Of a DNA stretch of 64,000 bases, positions 34,213-43,905 are shown in pieces. The notes below the pieces were generated by a model. It saw only the letters and a list, made by a program, of their open reading frames with translations, searched no databases and was not told where the DNA came from. Within the stretch, counting starts at the first letter, position 1, and the number at the start of each line of letters is the position of its first letter. Made by a program: the position numbers and the translations under genes. This stretch comes from Neobacillus bataviensis (GTDB taxonomy: Bacteria; Bacillota; Bacilli; Bacillales_B; DSM-18226): positions 620,001-684,000 of the forward strand of contig NZ_JAHXYW010000001.1 in assembly GCF_019969725.1 (NCBI RefSeq), read 5' to 3'.

Positions 34213-35712
34213 ATGGCTTTAAGGGAATCAACAGTTCAACAAATGAACGAAAACACACAAAACATTCAACAAAACGAGTATCATAAGCTCAACCTTTCTG
34301 AACGTATCGGTTACGGTCTCGGGGACTTTGCCCAAAACCTCGTATTTGGTACAGTCGGAGGGTTTCTGGCTCTCTATCTTACTACCGTTAATGCCATAGG
34401 TACAGCAGCAGCTGGATTCATCTTCTTGTTTGTCCGTATCGTCAACGTATTCTGGGATCCAATGGTTGGTACCTTCGTCGATAGACATACTTTCAAAAAC
34501 GGAAAATATCGTCCTTGGCTTCTGATTGCAGGTATTCCACTTGTTATCTTAGCAGCGATGCTCTTTGTTCCATTTCCAGCAATTCGTGGTTCAGTGCCAA
34601 TTGCCTTTATCACTTACTTCTTGCTCGACTTGGTTTATTCTGTCGTCAATATTCCTTACGGTTCGCTAAATGCTTCACTGACACGTGACCCTGAATCCGT
34701 AGATAAAATCACAACTACTCGTATGATGCTGGCTAACATTGCTAACCTCTTGGTTTACACACTGTTTCCAATGTTTGTCCAAATGGCAGCACCAAAAGAC
34801 CGCTCACTCAAAGACACAGGTTTCTTCGGTCTAAAAATCAACATGGGTACTTATACGGATGCATCTGCAAGTCATGCTTGGTTTTGGGTTTACATGGTTT
34901 ACATGATACTTGGCGCTGTGGCTTTGTTCTTCTGCTACCGTCTCACAAAAGAACGCGTTGTCGCTACTAGGGAACAATCTGCCAAAGTGAAAGCTACCGA
35001 CCTGTTCCTTGAATTGAAGAACAACAAACCACTCGTTATTCTTGGTTTCTTCTTTATGCTTGCATTCACCTTCATGTTCTTCATGAACACAGTGAATGGA
35101 TTCTTTAACCAATACACGGTCAACCACTCAGACTGGATGGGTGCAGTAGGTCTCATCGCCTCTATCCCTGGTATCGCTTTCCCAGTCTTCTGGCCAAAAT
35201 TGAGGAAAATCTTTGGTAAAAAGGGATTCTTCCATTTCTTCCTTGGTATGTTTGTTGTTGGTGAAATCCTTACTTGGATATGGTCGTTAGATGGCATGCA
35301 CGATTCACTCTTCCTTGCTTATGTTTCAACCTTCATCAAACAATGGGGTCTCACTTCAGCAACAGGTTTCATGTGGGCACTCGTTCCTGAAGTTGTCTCA
35401 TATGGTGAAATGAAGTCTGGCAAACGTAACGCTGCTATCATCAACGCTATCATGGGTCTCTTCTTCAAGATTGGCTTCACTCTTGGTGGTGCCATTCCGC
35501 TCTGGTTCCTTGCTGCCTACGGCTTCAATGGAAATGCGGTGAAGCAAACAGCTAGTGCTCTTTCCGGTATCAATATAACAGCTATCTGGATTCCTGCAGC
35601 GCTTGCTATCGTTTCGATGATTGTTATGGCTCTTTACCCTCTTTCAGATAAAGACGTCGAAGATATCAATAAGCAGCTCGATGCTTCTCGTGCCAAAGCA
35701 AAAATCAGCTGA
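34213..35712 (+). CDS. xynP: GPH-family xyloside:cation symporter XynP
   Basis: 499-aa, 12-TM sugar symporter of the glycoside-pentoside-hexuronide family. It has LSERIGYGLGDFAQNLVFG at the N-terminus, WDPMVGTFVDRHTFKNGKYR (loop 2-3), NIPYGSLNASLTRDP and VPEVVSYGEMKSGKRNA, all standard GPH blocks. AAGGAG lies 9 nt before the ATG; a shorter start at the internal MNENTQN is possible. The likely substrate is beta-xylosides or xylo-oligosaccharides, based on XylR and its operators. It now stands without a xylosidase: the only GH43 in the window is a fragment. C-ending codons seem more frequent than in neighbouring genes, a hint of transfer. Confidence 0.85.
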   Translation: MALRESTVQQMNENTQNIQQNEYHKLNLSERIGYGLGDFAQNLVFGTVGGFLALYLTTVNAIGTAAAGFIFLFVRIVNVFWDPMVGTFVDRHTFKNGKYRPWLLIAGIPLVILAAMLFVPFPAIRGSVPIAFITYFLLDLVYSVVNIPYGSLNASLTRDPESVDKITTTRMMLANIANLLVYTLFPMFVQMAAPKDRSLKDTGFFGLKINMGTYTDASASHAWFWVYMVYMILGAVALFFCYRLTKERVVATREQSAKVKATDLFLELKNNKPLVILGFFFMLAFTFMFFMNTVNGFFNQYTVNHSDWMGAVGLIASIPGIAFPVFWPKLRKIFGKKGFFHFFLGMFVVGEILTWIWSLDGMHDSLFLAYVSTFIKQWGLTSATGFMWALVPEVVSYGEMKSGKRNAAIINAIMGLFFKIGFTLGGAIPLWFLAAYGFNGNAVKQTASALSGINITAIWIPAALAIVSMIVMALYPLSDKDVEDINKQLDASRAKAKIS

Positions 35713-35728
35713 ATAAGATATTAGCATT

Positions 35729-35767
35729 AAAACTCGTGAACATAAAAGTTCACGAGTTTTTCTTTTT
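35729..35767 (+). terminator. Terminator of xynP
   Basis: The perfect stem AAAACTCGTGAAC / GTTCACGAGTTTT with a 6-nt loop is followed by TCTTTTT. Confidence 0.9.
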
Positions 35768-35807
35768 GTTAATGTTTATCATTTCAATTACACATATACT
35801 TTACCTA

Positions 35808-35840
35808 TAAAAAAGAGGCGGACCACAATGGTCCTGCCTC
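35808..35840 (-). terminator. Terminator of yhgE
   Basis: On the minus strand the stem GAGGCAGGACCA / TGGTCCGCCTC (one mismatch) is followed by TTTTTTATAGG. It lies 14 bp after the yhgE stop. Confidence 0.85.
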
Positions 35841-35853
35841 AAAAAAATGAAAG

Positions 35854-38190
35854 TTATTGTTCCTGTAAATTCAGATGCCCTTGCTGCCGTTTAAATTTCG
35901 CTATAAAAAATGTTAATGTAGCAGCCAGGAATAAAACAAGGAATATAGCAATATGCGCAATGTTCTCCCACATAAAACCGAAGTCTCCAGTTGAAATAAT
36001 CGCCCTAAAACCAGAAACCGAATAGCTCATCGGCAAATAATGATTGATCGTTTGCAGGAATTTCGGACTAAGTTCTATCGGGAACGTTCCTGCACTGGAT
36101 GTTAATTGTAAGATCAAGATAATAACAGCAATAAAGCGTCCAGGATTATCAAGAACCGCAACAAGGAAATGAATAATAGCCATGAATGTCCAGCTAGTAA
36201 AGATACTAAACATAATAAAGTAAGGAACACTCTTCACTTCGAGCCCCAGTCCCATGAGCAGCACCGCATCCGCGATTAATGCCTGAGCAATTCCTACTGC
36301 TAAAATAACACCGGCTTTTCCGAGAAACCAGCTAATTCCGTTCTTCGGTTCTGTGGCTGGTTTATACATTGGAAAAATAACGGAAAGCATCAGAGCACCA
36401 ACGAATAGACTTAATGCCAAGAAATAAGGCGCCAATCCGCTGCCGTAGTTTGGAACTTGGTTCATTTTGTAATCTTTAACATTGACTGGCTTTGCAAACA
36501 TATCATATACGATGTTGTTGGCCTTTACATCACTGGCATCTTTTGCCCCGTCACTTAATTGATTACTCAATTCCATTGAGCCATCTGTAAGTTTAGCCAT
36601 TCCTTCCTTTAAATCAGTCGAGCCATTTGCAAGACTGGTCATTCCGTCCTTTAGGTCAGTTTCACCCCTATAAAGGGAATTGGTACCTGTGGTTAATTGA
36701 GTCGCTCCCTGTGCCAGCTTATTCGTTCCATCTTTCATAAGAACAGAGCTGGATGCCAATTGACCTAACCCAGATGTAAGGCTGCTTGAGCCACTTTTAA
36801 TTTGACTGAATCCTTTTTGTGCTTCATCTAAATTCGAACCAAACTGGGCAAGACCTTGAGTTAACTGTTCTTGGCCAGTTACTACCTGTTTCGCCCCGCC
36901 TGATAATTGGTTGATACCATTAGCCAATTTCTGCTGTCCTTGGTTTAACTGATCAGCACCATCTGCTAATGAATCAGAGCCTTGCTCTATTTGCCCGGCA
37001 CTCTTTGCCAAGTCACCTACGCCAGAAACAACCTGCTGGTTTCCGTCCGATAATTGGTTCAAGCTATTAATCAGTTTTTCCTTCTCGGTAGGATCAATCG
37101 TACTATCTGACATGGCATTTACTTGATCAAGCAATTGCTTCAGCCCAAGGCTTACTGAATCAGCACCGGACTTTGCTTTAACTGCTCCTGCCTCCCATTG
37201 TTCTAAGGAAGCAGACAGCTGTGAAGAACCTTCTGAAAGCTGCTTTGATCCTTTCTCAAGTTCAGGCAGACTTTCTGCAGCTGATGCTAAGCCATCAGAC
37301 AATTGCTTTGTGCCAGCTTCCGCTTGGTTTGCACCTGCTAACAGCTTAGTGTTCCCGTCTTTCATTTGCGTCAGGACAGTATTAAATTGTTGTAATCCGT
37401 TATGAATCTGCTCTGAACCATTTGAAGCAGATACTACCCCATCTGAAAAAGCAACCGATTTAGCTGCCAATGTTTCAAGTTTTTGCTTGATTGACTTGGC
37501 GCCGGAATCAACTGATTTAGCGCCATTTGCTAACTTTTCTGCACCGCTGTCAGCAGATGCAATTCCATCCGCTAGGCTGCCGGTACCATCTTTGGCTTCA
37601 GCGATTCCGTTATAAAGTTCACCTGCACCGTTACTTGCTTTTTTCAACCCACCAGCTACATCTTTTAAACTATCAAACATGGATTCCGCATACGTCTTCG
37701 TAACCGAGGCCGCCACTTCCTCCTTAATTTTTTCAATGGCTGAATCACCGATTTTCGATGATAGATAGTTATTGCCTTCATTTACGGTATAGACCAGATT
37801 TAGTTTCTGTGGATTGGTGCTTTGTAACGTCGTTGCATTTTTTGAAAAATCTTCAGGAATTTCAATCATCAAATAATAATCTTGATTCTTCAAGCCATGC
37901 TTTGCTTTATTTTCACTGACAAAGTCCCAATTAAATGTTTTCTTCTCTTTCAAGTTATCAACTAAATCCTTACCAATGGCCAACTGCTCTCCATTGTATC
38001 TGGCACCCTTGTCATTATTAACAATCGCCACTGGCATTCTGTCCAAATGGGCATATGGATCCCAAAATGCCCACAGGTAGGTTGCGCTGTATAGGACAGG
38101 AATCATCATCACACCGATAATGGCGATAAGCAATTTGCGCGTACGAATAATTTTTAGAAATTCGCTTTTCATATTTGCAAAAGCTTTCAT
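35854..38190 (-). CDS. yhgE: YhgE/Pip (phage infection protein-like) membrane protein
   Basis: About 778-aa membrane protein. One N-terminal TM segment (LLIAIIGVMMIPVLYSATYL) leads into an extracellular YhgE domain with VAIVNNDKGARYNGE. A long region (about 180-560) follows of repeated short units of the form L-DG---L--G (NGI-EAKDGTGSLADGI, QLSDGLASAAESL, KLAQGATQLTTGTNSL and many more), a helical stalk. The last 200 residues hold about five TM helices of the ABC-2 permease type (GSGLAPYFLALSLFVGALML). GGGGTG is 6 nt before the ATG at 38190; GTG 38199 is less likely. Function is unknown in general: relatives act as a phage receptor (Pip) or in export. It is often under TetR control, and palindromes lie upstream here. 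Confidence 0.85.
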   Translation of the reverse strand: MKAFANMKSEFLKIIRTRKLLIAIIGVMMIPVLYSATYLWAFWDPYAHLDRMPVAIVNNDKGARYNGEQLAIGKDLVDNLKEKKTFNWDFVSENKAKHGLKNQDYYLMIEIPEDFSKNATTLQSTNPQKLNLVYTVNEGNNYLSSKIGDSAIEKIKEEVAASVTKTYAESMFDSLKDVAGGLKKASNGAGELYNGIAEAKDGTGSLADGIASADSGAEKLANGAKSVDSGAKSIKQKLETLAAKSVAFSDGVVSASNGSEQIHNGLQQFNTVLTQMKDGNTKLLAGANQAEAGTKQLSDGLASAAESLPELEKGSKQLSEGSSQLSASLEQWEAGAVKAKSGADSVSLGLKQLLDQVNAMSDSTIDPTEKEKLINSLNQLSDGNQQVVSGVGDLAKSAGQIEQGSDSLADGADQLNQGQQKLANGINQLSGGAKQVVTGQEQLTQGLAQFGSNLDEAQKGFSQIKSGSSSLTSGLGQLASSSVLMKDGTNKLAQGATQLTTGTNSLYRGETDLKDGMTSLANGSTDLKEGMAKLTDGSMELSNQLSDGAKDASDVKANNIVYDMFAKPVNVKDYKMNQVPNYGSGLAPYFLALSLFVGALMLSVIFPMYKPATEPKNGISWFLGKAGVILAVGIAQALIADAVLLMGLGLEVKSVPYFIMFSIFTSWTFMAIIHFLVAVLDNPGRFIAVIILILQLTSSAGTFPIELSPKFLQTINHYLPMSYSVSGFRAIISTGDFGFMWENIAHIAIFLVLFLAATLTFFIAKFKRQQGHLNLQEQ

Positions 38191-38224
38191 GTTGTTCACC
38201 CCTAAAATATGTCTTTTTTCATAA

Positions 38225-38251
38225 AATGACTAATACTCTCATTTGGTCATT
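38225..38251. promoter_or_regulatory. Candidate operator 1 upstream of yhgE
   Basis: AATGAC at 38225-38230 and GTCATT at 38246-38251 form an interrupted palindrome 35 bp upstream of the yhgE ATG. The arms share the TGAC(T/C)A core with the second site at 38297-38320. Confidence 0.45.
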
Positions 38252-38296
38252 CGATTCTAAAAAAATCCTCACTACTTGTTGACCATTTTAGTATTT

Positions 38297-38320
38297 TAGT
38301 CATTTTTGATAAAATGACTA
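38297..38320. promoter_or_regulatory. Candidate operator 2 upstream of yhgE (perfect palindrome)
   Basis: TAGTCATTTT-TGAT-AAAATGACTA is a perfect 10-bp inverted repeat about 107 bp upstream of yhgE. The size and symmetry suit a TetR-type dimer site. No TetR gene is present in the neighbourhood. The remaining 38321-38607 stretch between yhgE and the fbp terminator shows no gene. Confidence 0.55.
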
Positions 38321-38607
38321 TATCACATCTTATTATTGGGGTTCAACATTTTTGTTTAAAAAAACATTTCATAAGATCACTGAGGAAAATTATAAAAGGG
38401 TCCTATAAAGAGAAAACTTTTTTAAAGGATTGTAAGATGAGAAAAAAGATAAACATTAATTACCATGAAATGAACGATAATAATTGATATCCATAATGAC
38501 ATTTTAGATTTAAATTAAACGATTCTTTCAAAACTCGAATTCGTGTCGCATGAAATGGAACAATTTCCGTGATTTTTTGAAACCTTTTCCAGTTCACAGA
38601 ACAACCT

Positions 38608-38654
38608 AAATAAGGAGAGAGGACTCCAATAGGAATAGGCCACTCTCCTTATTT
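38608..38654 (-). terminator. Probable terminator of fbp
   Basis: AAATAAGGAGAG (38608-38619) and CTCTCCTTATTT (38643-38654) are a perfect 12-bp inverted repeat 41 bp after the fbp stop. The T-run is weak (TTATTT), so termination may be partial. Confidence 0.6.
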
Positions 38655-38694
38655 AAAGCTCTCCCCAATTTATCAAACATATCCTAATTGATGA

Positions 38695-40632
38695 TCAATT
38701 CATATAGCGATATTCTCTCAGATTATTCAAAATAGAGATTTCCTGTAATAATTTCTCTCCAACATTCGTTTCTTTAACCTTTTTTCTCTTTAATTCTTTA
38801 TCCACCAATCTTTTTATGGATAAAACATCTGTCCCGTTAAGCAAAACATCTTCTTTTGAATTAAAATGCTTATGGGCGACCAGTTGCATACCGTAGGAAT
38901 TATACAGTAACGTATATCCTGCTATACCTGTTGTTGATTGATAAGCTTTGGAGAAACCTCCATCGATCACGATCATCCTACCATTTGCTTTAATTGGATT
39001 TTCTCCCTCAATTTCTTTAACAGGTGTATGGCCATTTATAATATGACCCTGGTCAGGATTCAGATCAAATTCTGTTAGGATTTTGCGGCATATTTCTTCA
39101 TTTTCACGTAAATGGTAGTATGGGTTCTTTCTCTCTCTATGGGTTGCCTTGTCCTTAATAAAGTACCTCTCAAAAGTTGTCATTTCTCTTTTACCAAAGA
39201 GTGATGAATATTCTCCTGTCCATAAATACCAGACCATATCTGTCGCAAGATCATCTGTCTCTTCGGGATGTGCAAAAGCATGCCGTAAATAATGTTCAAA
39301 AACATCAAGTAAATCACGGCCTGAATAAGTTTTATTTTCAATAACCATTTTTTCCATATTCCCTTTTTCATCTAAAGGAATACAACCATGTATTAATAGG
39401 TTCCCGTTATATTTTAAATACAGACTCCCTTTCTTCATAAGGAAATTCATATGTCTGGCCAGCTTTTCTGAATGCTGGACTGAAAATAATAATCTTTCTA
39501 TAACCTGCTTTTCTTCTTCTAATAATTGATCCGGCTGCTCTGGATTTACCGTTGCAAAGCAAATATTTTTTAGAGGGTAGGTTTTCCCATAAATCGTTAT
39601 TTCGTTCTTGTCATAATCAATTTTCTCAAGCAAAAGCCTTTCTGACATATTAAAATACGGGCGTCTCTTTATAATAGGCATTTCGAGTTTGAACTGAATC
39701 ATCGCAATTGCTTGATGAATTTTCGTTATTTGTAATTTTTCATGATCAGATTGTTTCTTATCTGAATGTACCTTAGGTCTGAAAGCTGGATTGTCCTCAT
39801 AGTATTTCTCCGCAAGATTCAGCAGGGGTCTGAGATTGATTCCATATATATCTTCAATAATATCCAGATTGTCGTATCTTGCGCAGATACGAATGATATT
39901 AGCGAGACAAACCATTGAACCAGCAAAAGCGCCTAGCCATAGTACATCATGGTTTCCCCACTGAATATCAACGGAATGATAATTAATCAGAGTATCCATG
40001 ATTTTATCAGGTTCGGGTCCACGATCATAAATATCCCCAACTACATGAAGATGATCGACAACCAATCTCTGGGTTGTATACGCAAGTCCTGTTATGAGTT
40101 TATCAGCTTGACCTAAGGAGATGATCTGCTGGACAATTTCTGTATAATATCGCTCCTTATTTGTAGATTGATTCGTTTTGTATAGCAGTTCTTCTATTAT
40201 AAACACAAACTGACTCGGCAATGCTTTTCGTAATTTCGAACGTGTATATTTGGAGGAAGCTTTAGAAATAAGCCTTATCATCCGCTCGATGATTACTATA
40301 TACCATTGGTTTAATTCTTGTTCATTGCCAAAATGATTTTTCATTAATTTTAACTTTTCTTCAGGATAATAAACTAATGTCGCAAATTCATTAATTTCTT
40401 TTTCAAATAAAACATCTTGAAACAAGTCCCTGATTTTCTCTTTTACATTTCCTGAACCATTTCTTAACACATGTTGAAAAGCTTGATACTCCCCATGTAA
40501 ATCACTGACAAAATGTTCTGTCCCCTTTGGTAAATTAAGAATGGCTTCCAGATTAATAATTTCAGTTACCACTTTTTCTTCACAATCATATTTTTGGACA
40601 AGTAAATCTAGATATTTTGAGTTCAAAATCAT
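38695..40632 (-). CDS. fbp: Fructose-1,6-bisphosphatase class III
   Basis: Gluconeogenic enzyme of 645 aa that hydrolyses fructose-1,6-bisphosphate to fructose-6-phosphate. This is the Firmicutes-type class III enzyme, a calcineurin-like metallophosphatase. Metal-site motifs are visible: [39 protein letters not shown], and a C-terminal [17 protein letters not shown] is 5 nt before the ATG at 40632; the in-frame ATG at 40656 lies upstream of that ribosome site and is rejected. Monocistronic, with a terminator-like repeat downstream. Confidence 0.93.
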   Translation of the reverse strand: MILNSKYLDLLVQKYDCEEKVVTEIINLEAILNLPKGTEHFVSDLHGEYQAFQHVLRNGSGNVKEKIRDLFQDVLFEKEINEFATLVYYPEEKLKLMKNHFGNEQELNQWYIVIIERMIRLISKASSKYTRSKLRKALPSQFVFIIEELLYKTNQSTNKERYYTEIVQQIISLGQADKLITGLAYTTQRLVVDHLHVVGDIYDRGPEPDKIMDTLINYHSVDIQWGNHDVLWLGAFAGSMVCLANIIRICARYDNLDIIEDIYGINLRPLLNLAEKYYEDNPAFRPKVHSDKKQSDHEKLQITKIHQAIAMIQFKLEMPIIKRRPYFNMSERLLLEKIDYDKNEITIYGKTYPLKNICFATVNPEQPDQLLEEEKQVIERLLFSVQHSEKLARHMNFLMKKGSLYLKYNGNLLIHGCIPLDEKGNMEKMVIENKTYSGRDLLDVFEHYLRHAFAHPEETDDLATDMVWYLWTGEYSSLFGKREMTTFERYFIKDKATHRERKNPYYHLRENEEICRKILTEFDLNPDQGHIINGHTPVKEIEGENPIKANGRMIVIDGGFSKAYQSTTGIAGYTLLYNSYGMQLVAHKHFNSKEDVLLNGTDVLSIKRLVDKELKRKKVKETNVGEKLLQEISILNNLREYRYMN

Positions 40633-40817
40633 GTATCCCCTTTCAAAATTCACCATTCAATTTCTATCTAATAAATTGAGATTAATTATTAATATTATCA
40701 GACAAAACTTAAATAATAGTTATTTTACTATTTAGAATCTCTCTGTCAACAGATCAAAAAACCACATATAGGATATAAGAATAAAAATCGTTAATCTTTG
40801 CGTAAACTCATTACCTA

Positions 40818-40847
40818 AATAAAAAGAGGAGAATATTCCCCTCTTTT
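40818..40847 (-). terminator. Terminator of the MFS gene
   Basis: On the minus strand AAAAGAGGGGAATATTCTCC followed by TCTTTTTATTT makes a near-perfect hairpin with a T-rich tail. It lies 94 bp beyond the stop of the MFS gene at 40941. The rest of the 284-bp gap to fbp is AT-rich without a gene. Confidence 0.7.
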
Positions 40848-40940
40848 GGACTAGAATTTAGTATGATTTTATTTTACTAATAAGATTTGTTACCATGATA
40901 TAACTTTTTCCCATAGTTAGGGTAACAAACGACAATTTGA

Positions 40941-42131
40941 TCAAGCTCTCTGTTGTGCCGCAAAATCTTGGTTGATTACCTTTTTATTATTTAAGAAACG
41001 TGATAATCCAAATGTTGTAATACTTGCAAACACAATACTTAACGCACTAAACCATGTAATGGAAGATAATGATATTTGCCCCACAATTACTCCACCTAAA
41101 CCGGCACCAACCGCAAAACCTAATTGCATCATCGATTGGTTCAGACCCAGCAATACATCTGAGGATTCAGGTGATATCGTTGCCAAATTATATTGCTGAG
41201 TTGCACCTGATGACCAGCCTGCAAATGACCAGACTGTCAATAAAATAAATACTGCAATAATTGAATGTGATATGAATGAAAGCACGACTAAAGATGTTAC
41301 ATTTACAAGTAACCCTCTTTTTAATGTAAAAATTACGCCTCTTTTATCTGCACTTAATCCACCTAGTTTAGAACCAAATAAGCTTGCAACTCCAAGAACA
41401 AGTAATGTAATACTTAAAAGATGATCACTCATACCTACAGTATTTACAAGGAATGGAGATAAATAAGTAAAAATAATCCCGTACCCTGTCATTAAAAAGA
41501 AGGTGATTGATAAAGCTAAAGCAATTTTTGGTTTTTTGAACATAGCAATTTGTCTCGTTAAAGGGATGGAAGCCTCACCATTCATTTTTGGTATTGTATT
41601 TAAAACAATAAAAATGACAAGTAAAACTAATAATGCGATACCGATAAATACAAATTTCCAGCCATACGTGGAGGTAATAAAACGTCCAATAGGAACGCCA
41701 ATGATTAATGATGCGGTAAATCCCATGACAACTGTTGCAATAGAACTTGCCTTTTTATTAGCAGGTGCAATCTTTGCTGCGATACTTAAAACTGTAACGA
41801 CCGCTACACCTGTACTTAAAGCCATAATAATGCGAGCAATCATAAAGAATCCATATCCTGGAACAATCACTGAAAGTAAATTTCCTACAATAAAAACAAA
41901 TAACGTATAGATTAGTAATTTACGTCTTTCGATTTTAGCCGTTAATACCATTAATATAGGTGTACCAATTGCATAGGCTAATGAAAAGACTGTTATTAAT
42001 TGACCAGCCGCTCCAATTGACACTCCTAGAGCATCTGCCATTTTATCCAAAATACCTGCGATGATGTATTGCGAAGTGCCAACTAAAAAACTTATCAATG
42101 CTAAAATATAAATCTTTGTTGTATTTGACAT
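40941..42131 (-). CDS. MFS exporter, DHA1 family (12 TM)
   Basis: 396-aa membrane efflux protein. It starts MSNTTKIYILALISFLVGTS, with 12 hydrophobic helices, GQLITVFSLAYAIGTPILM and the GVPIGRFITSTYGWKFVF segment of DHA1 exporters (AraJ/PbuE-like). GAGGAG is 10 nt before the ATG at 42131; the frame reaches a GTG at 42155 that overlaps the ribosome site. It lies downstream of an old yellow enzyme and an ArsR gene and has the same 24-bp palindrome upstream as both. It probably exports a toxic electrophile or antibiotic that induces the module. A degraded copy of its 3' end lies at 31558-31889. Confidence 0.85.
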   Translation of the reverse strand: MSNTTKIYILALISFLVGTSQYIIAGILDKMADALGVSIGAAGQLITVFSLAYAIGTPILMVLTAKIERRKLLIYTLFVFIVGNLLSVIVPGYGFFMIARIIMALSTGVAVVTVLSIAAKIAPANKKASSIATVVMGFTASLIIGVPIGRFITSTYGWKFVFIGIALLVLLVIFIVLNTIPKMNGEASIPLTRQIAMFKKPKIALALSITFFLMTGYGIIFTYLSPFLVNTVGMSDHLLSITLLVLGVASLFGSKLGGLSADKRGVIFTLKRGLLVNVTSLVVLSFISHSIIAVFILLTVWSFAGWSSGATQQYNLATISPESSDVLLGLNQSMMQLGFAVGAGLGGVIVGQISLSSITWFSALSIVFASITTFGLSRFLNNKKVINQDFAAQQRA

Positions 42132-42162
42132 TTGAAATTTTCTCCTCAATATCACTTTAAAT

Positions 42163-42186
42163 TTCTATATTTCTATAAACACTGAA
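42163..42186. promoter_or_regulatory. ArsR-module operator, copy at the MFS gene
   Basis: TTCTATATTTCT / ATAAACACTGAA, the third and most diverged copy of a 24-bp palindrome found before all three genes of this module. It lies 32 bp upstream of the ATG, overlapping the expected promoter. Confidence 0.6.
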
Positions 42187-42238
42187 ATAGTAGTCAAAAT
42201 GAAAGAAGCTATTTTAAGCTTCTTTCTATTCTAATGCT

Positions 42239-43339
42239 TTAAATTAATGTATTAAGATGCTTCTTAGCATCGTAAACTTCCAATTCTTCACCATTTTTTA
42301 AACGATGAATAAAATCAGGATTAGAAATCAATGGACGTCCGAAAGCAGCGACATCAATTATTCCTTCTTCAATCGCATGATTCGCCATTTCTGGATTTAA
42401 TGTACCTACCCCAATAATGACACCATCCCAGTATTTTCGGACTAATTGATGCATCGTTTTCCCATCTGCAAGCACTCGATCAAATTGCATAATCGATGGG
42501 TGAATCATGGTTGCACCCGCTTCCTTAAATGCCTCAACAAATGTACGAATAGCCATTTCTGGATCTTCCCACATGTAATTTGGAATATCGGCTTTATGAG
42601 CAGAGAATCGGATCATTGTTCGTTCTGTACCGATTGCATCGATAACTGCTTTAATTACTTCCTTCATGAACGTTAATCTTTGAGCAAGGTCACCACCATA
42701 TTTGTCTGTACGATGATTTGTTATATCTGAATTAAATTGGTCAATCAGGTATCCGTGGGCACCATGAATTTCCACACCGTCAAAACCTGCTGCTATTGCA
42801 TTTTTCGCAGCTTGCGCATATTGATTGATGACTTCATTAATATCTTCAATTGTCATTTCTTCCGGAACATCATATGGCTTACGGAAACGTGAGACAAGGC
42901 CTTCTGCTGGAATAACTGATGGTGCTTGTGGAGGCAGATTTCCAGCAAGCTCGTGATGAGATAAACGACCAACATGCCATATTTGAGCGATCATTGTGCC
43001 TCCCTCTTTATGCACAGCATCCGTTACTTTTTTCCATCCTTTAATTTGTTCGTCTGAATAAATGCCTGGAATTCCAGGATAGCCTTTGCCACGAGGACTA
43101 ATGACCGTTCCTTCTGAAATGATTAAGCCAATTCCATCGGCAGCACGTTTTCGGTAATATTCAACAATATCCTCTCCTACTACGCCCGTTTGATTATCTG
43201 CAAAGGATCTTGTTAACGGAGCCATTGCGATACGAGAGCGTAAATTCAAAGCACCGATTTTAATCGGTTCAAACAATTTACTTTCTAAACCATTTTTTAA
43301 ATTTCCCCAAGAATTTGTTTCTCTGATAATTTGAGCCAT
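42239..43339 (-). CDS. Old yellow enzyme-family NADH:flavin oxidoreductase (alkene reductase)
   Basis: 366-aa FMN enzyme (TIM barrel) that reduces activated alkenes, quinones or nitro compounds. Blocks seen are LFEPIKIGALNLRSRIAMAP and LTRSFADNQTG, the substrate His pair in HVGRLSHHELAGN, the signature FDGVEIHGAHGYLIDQF with TDKYGGDLAQR, and VAAFGRPLISNPDF at the FMN phosphate. GGGGG is 8 nt upstream of the ATG. Its own palindromic operator lies 23 bp upstream. With the exporter and ArsR it forms an electrophile/quinone detoxification module. The true substrate is unknown. Confidence 0.9.
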   Translation of the reverse strand: MAQIIRETNSWGNLKNGLESKLFEPIKIGALNLRSRIAMAPLTRSFADNQTGVVGEDIVEYYRKRAADGIGLIISEGTVISPRGKGYPGIPGIYSDEQIKGWKKVTDAVHKEGGTMIAQIWHVGRLSHHELAGNLPPQAPSVIPAEGLVSRFRKPYDVPEEMTIEDINEVINQYAQAAKNAIAAGFDGVEIHGAHGYLIDQFNSDITNHRTDKYGGDLAQRLTFMKEVIKAVIDAIGTERTMIRFSAHKADIPNYMWEDPEMAIRTFVEAFKEAGATMIHPSIMQFDRVLADGKTMHQLVRKYWDGVIIGVGTLNPEMANHAIEEGIIDVAAFGRPLISNPDFIHRLKNGEELEVYDAKKHLNTLI

Positions 43340-43361
43340 ATTTTTTTCCCCCGTTCATTTA

Positions 43362-43385
43362 TTCGGTATTTCTATAAATACTGAA
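43362..43385. promoter_or_regulatory. ArsR-module operator, copy at the old yellow enzyme gene
   Basis: TTCGGTATTTCT / ATAAATACTGAA forms a near-perfect palindrome 23 bp upstream of the ATG, between the arsR-like stop and the oxidoreductase start. Confidence 0.7.
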
Positions 43386-43414
43386 ATTGATTTAAAAATT
43401 AATCCGCTTTAACA

Positions 43415-43678
43415 TTAAAGTAAAGCGGGAGCATATTGTGCAAGGACTTCTCGTTGTAAACTGTAATATCTGAAGGTTCCCTCTCTGCGAACGGCTAATA
43501 ATCCGCAATCGAGTAATGGTTTTAAATGATGTGTCAATGTTGAATTGGCAGGGACTTTTAATTGATTTGCCATTTCCAGGCATGCTAACTCTGATTGTTG
43601 AGCAAGTAATTTTACGATTTGTAAACGAGTCGATTCACCTAGTGCCTTATAGACTTTTACTGCAATATCATCATTCAC
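43415..43678 (-). CDS. ArsR-family winged-helix regulator
   Basis: 87-aa repressor. The helix-turn-helix holds ALGESTRLQIVKLLA and the recognition helix VPANSTLTHHLKPLLDCGL, and the wing is VRREGTFRYYSL. The canonical ELCVCDL metal site is absent; cysteines are at 33 (SELACLEM) and 58 (LLDCGLL), so sensing of electrophiles through cysteine is possible. The open frame extends to 43771, but AAAGGAGG ends 9 nt before the GTG at 43678, which gives the normal N-terminus. It heads a module with an old yellow enzyme and MFS exporter, all with the same operator. Confidence 0.85.
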   Translation of the reverse strand: MNDDIAVKVYKALGESTRLQIVKLLAQQSELACLEMANQLKVPANSTLTHHLKPLLDCGLLAVRREGTFRYYSLQREVLAQYAPALL

Positions 43679-43708
43679 CGATAAAAACCTCCTTTCAGCA
43701 ATCTTTAT

Positions 43709-43732
43709 TTCAGTATTTCTAGAAATATTGTA
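43709..43732. promoter_or_regulatory. ArsR-module operator, copy at the regulator gene
   Basis: TTCAGTATTTCT / AGAAATATTGTA, a palindrome of the same design, 31 bp upstream of the GTG. Autoregulation is expected. Confidence 0.65.
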
Positions 43733-43905
43733 TTTAATTAAAGATGCTCTGTCAAGTGATTGCTTTTCCATTTTTTAATTCAAAGGCTGTTTTGCTATTA
43801 CAAAATAAATTATTATTTGACTCTGATTATAATGATCTTGTTTTAGTATTTGCTCAAAAAACGGTAAACCATTTCAACAACCGAAATAGCAAGGAATTAT
43901 CGTAA

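Noticed and set aside
43820..43840. Possible PerR box (ATTATAATGATC) in the katG upstream region
   Set aside because: Only one half fits TTATAATNATTATAA, and it is nearly 700 bp from katG.
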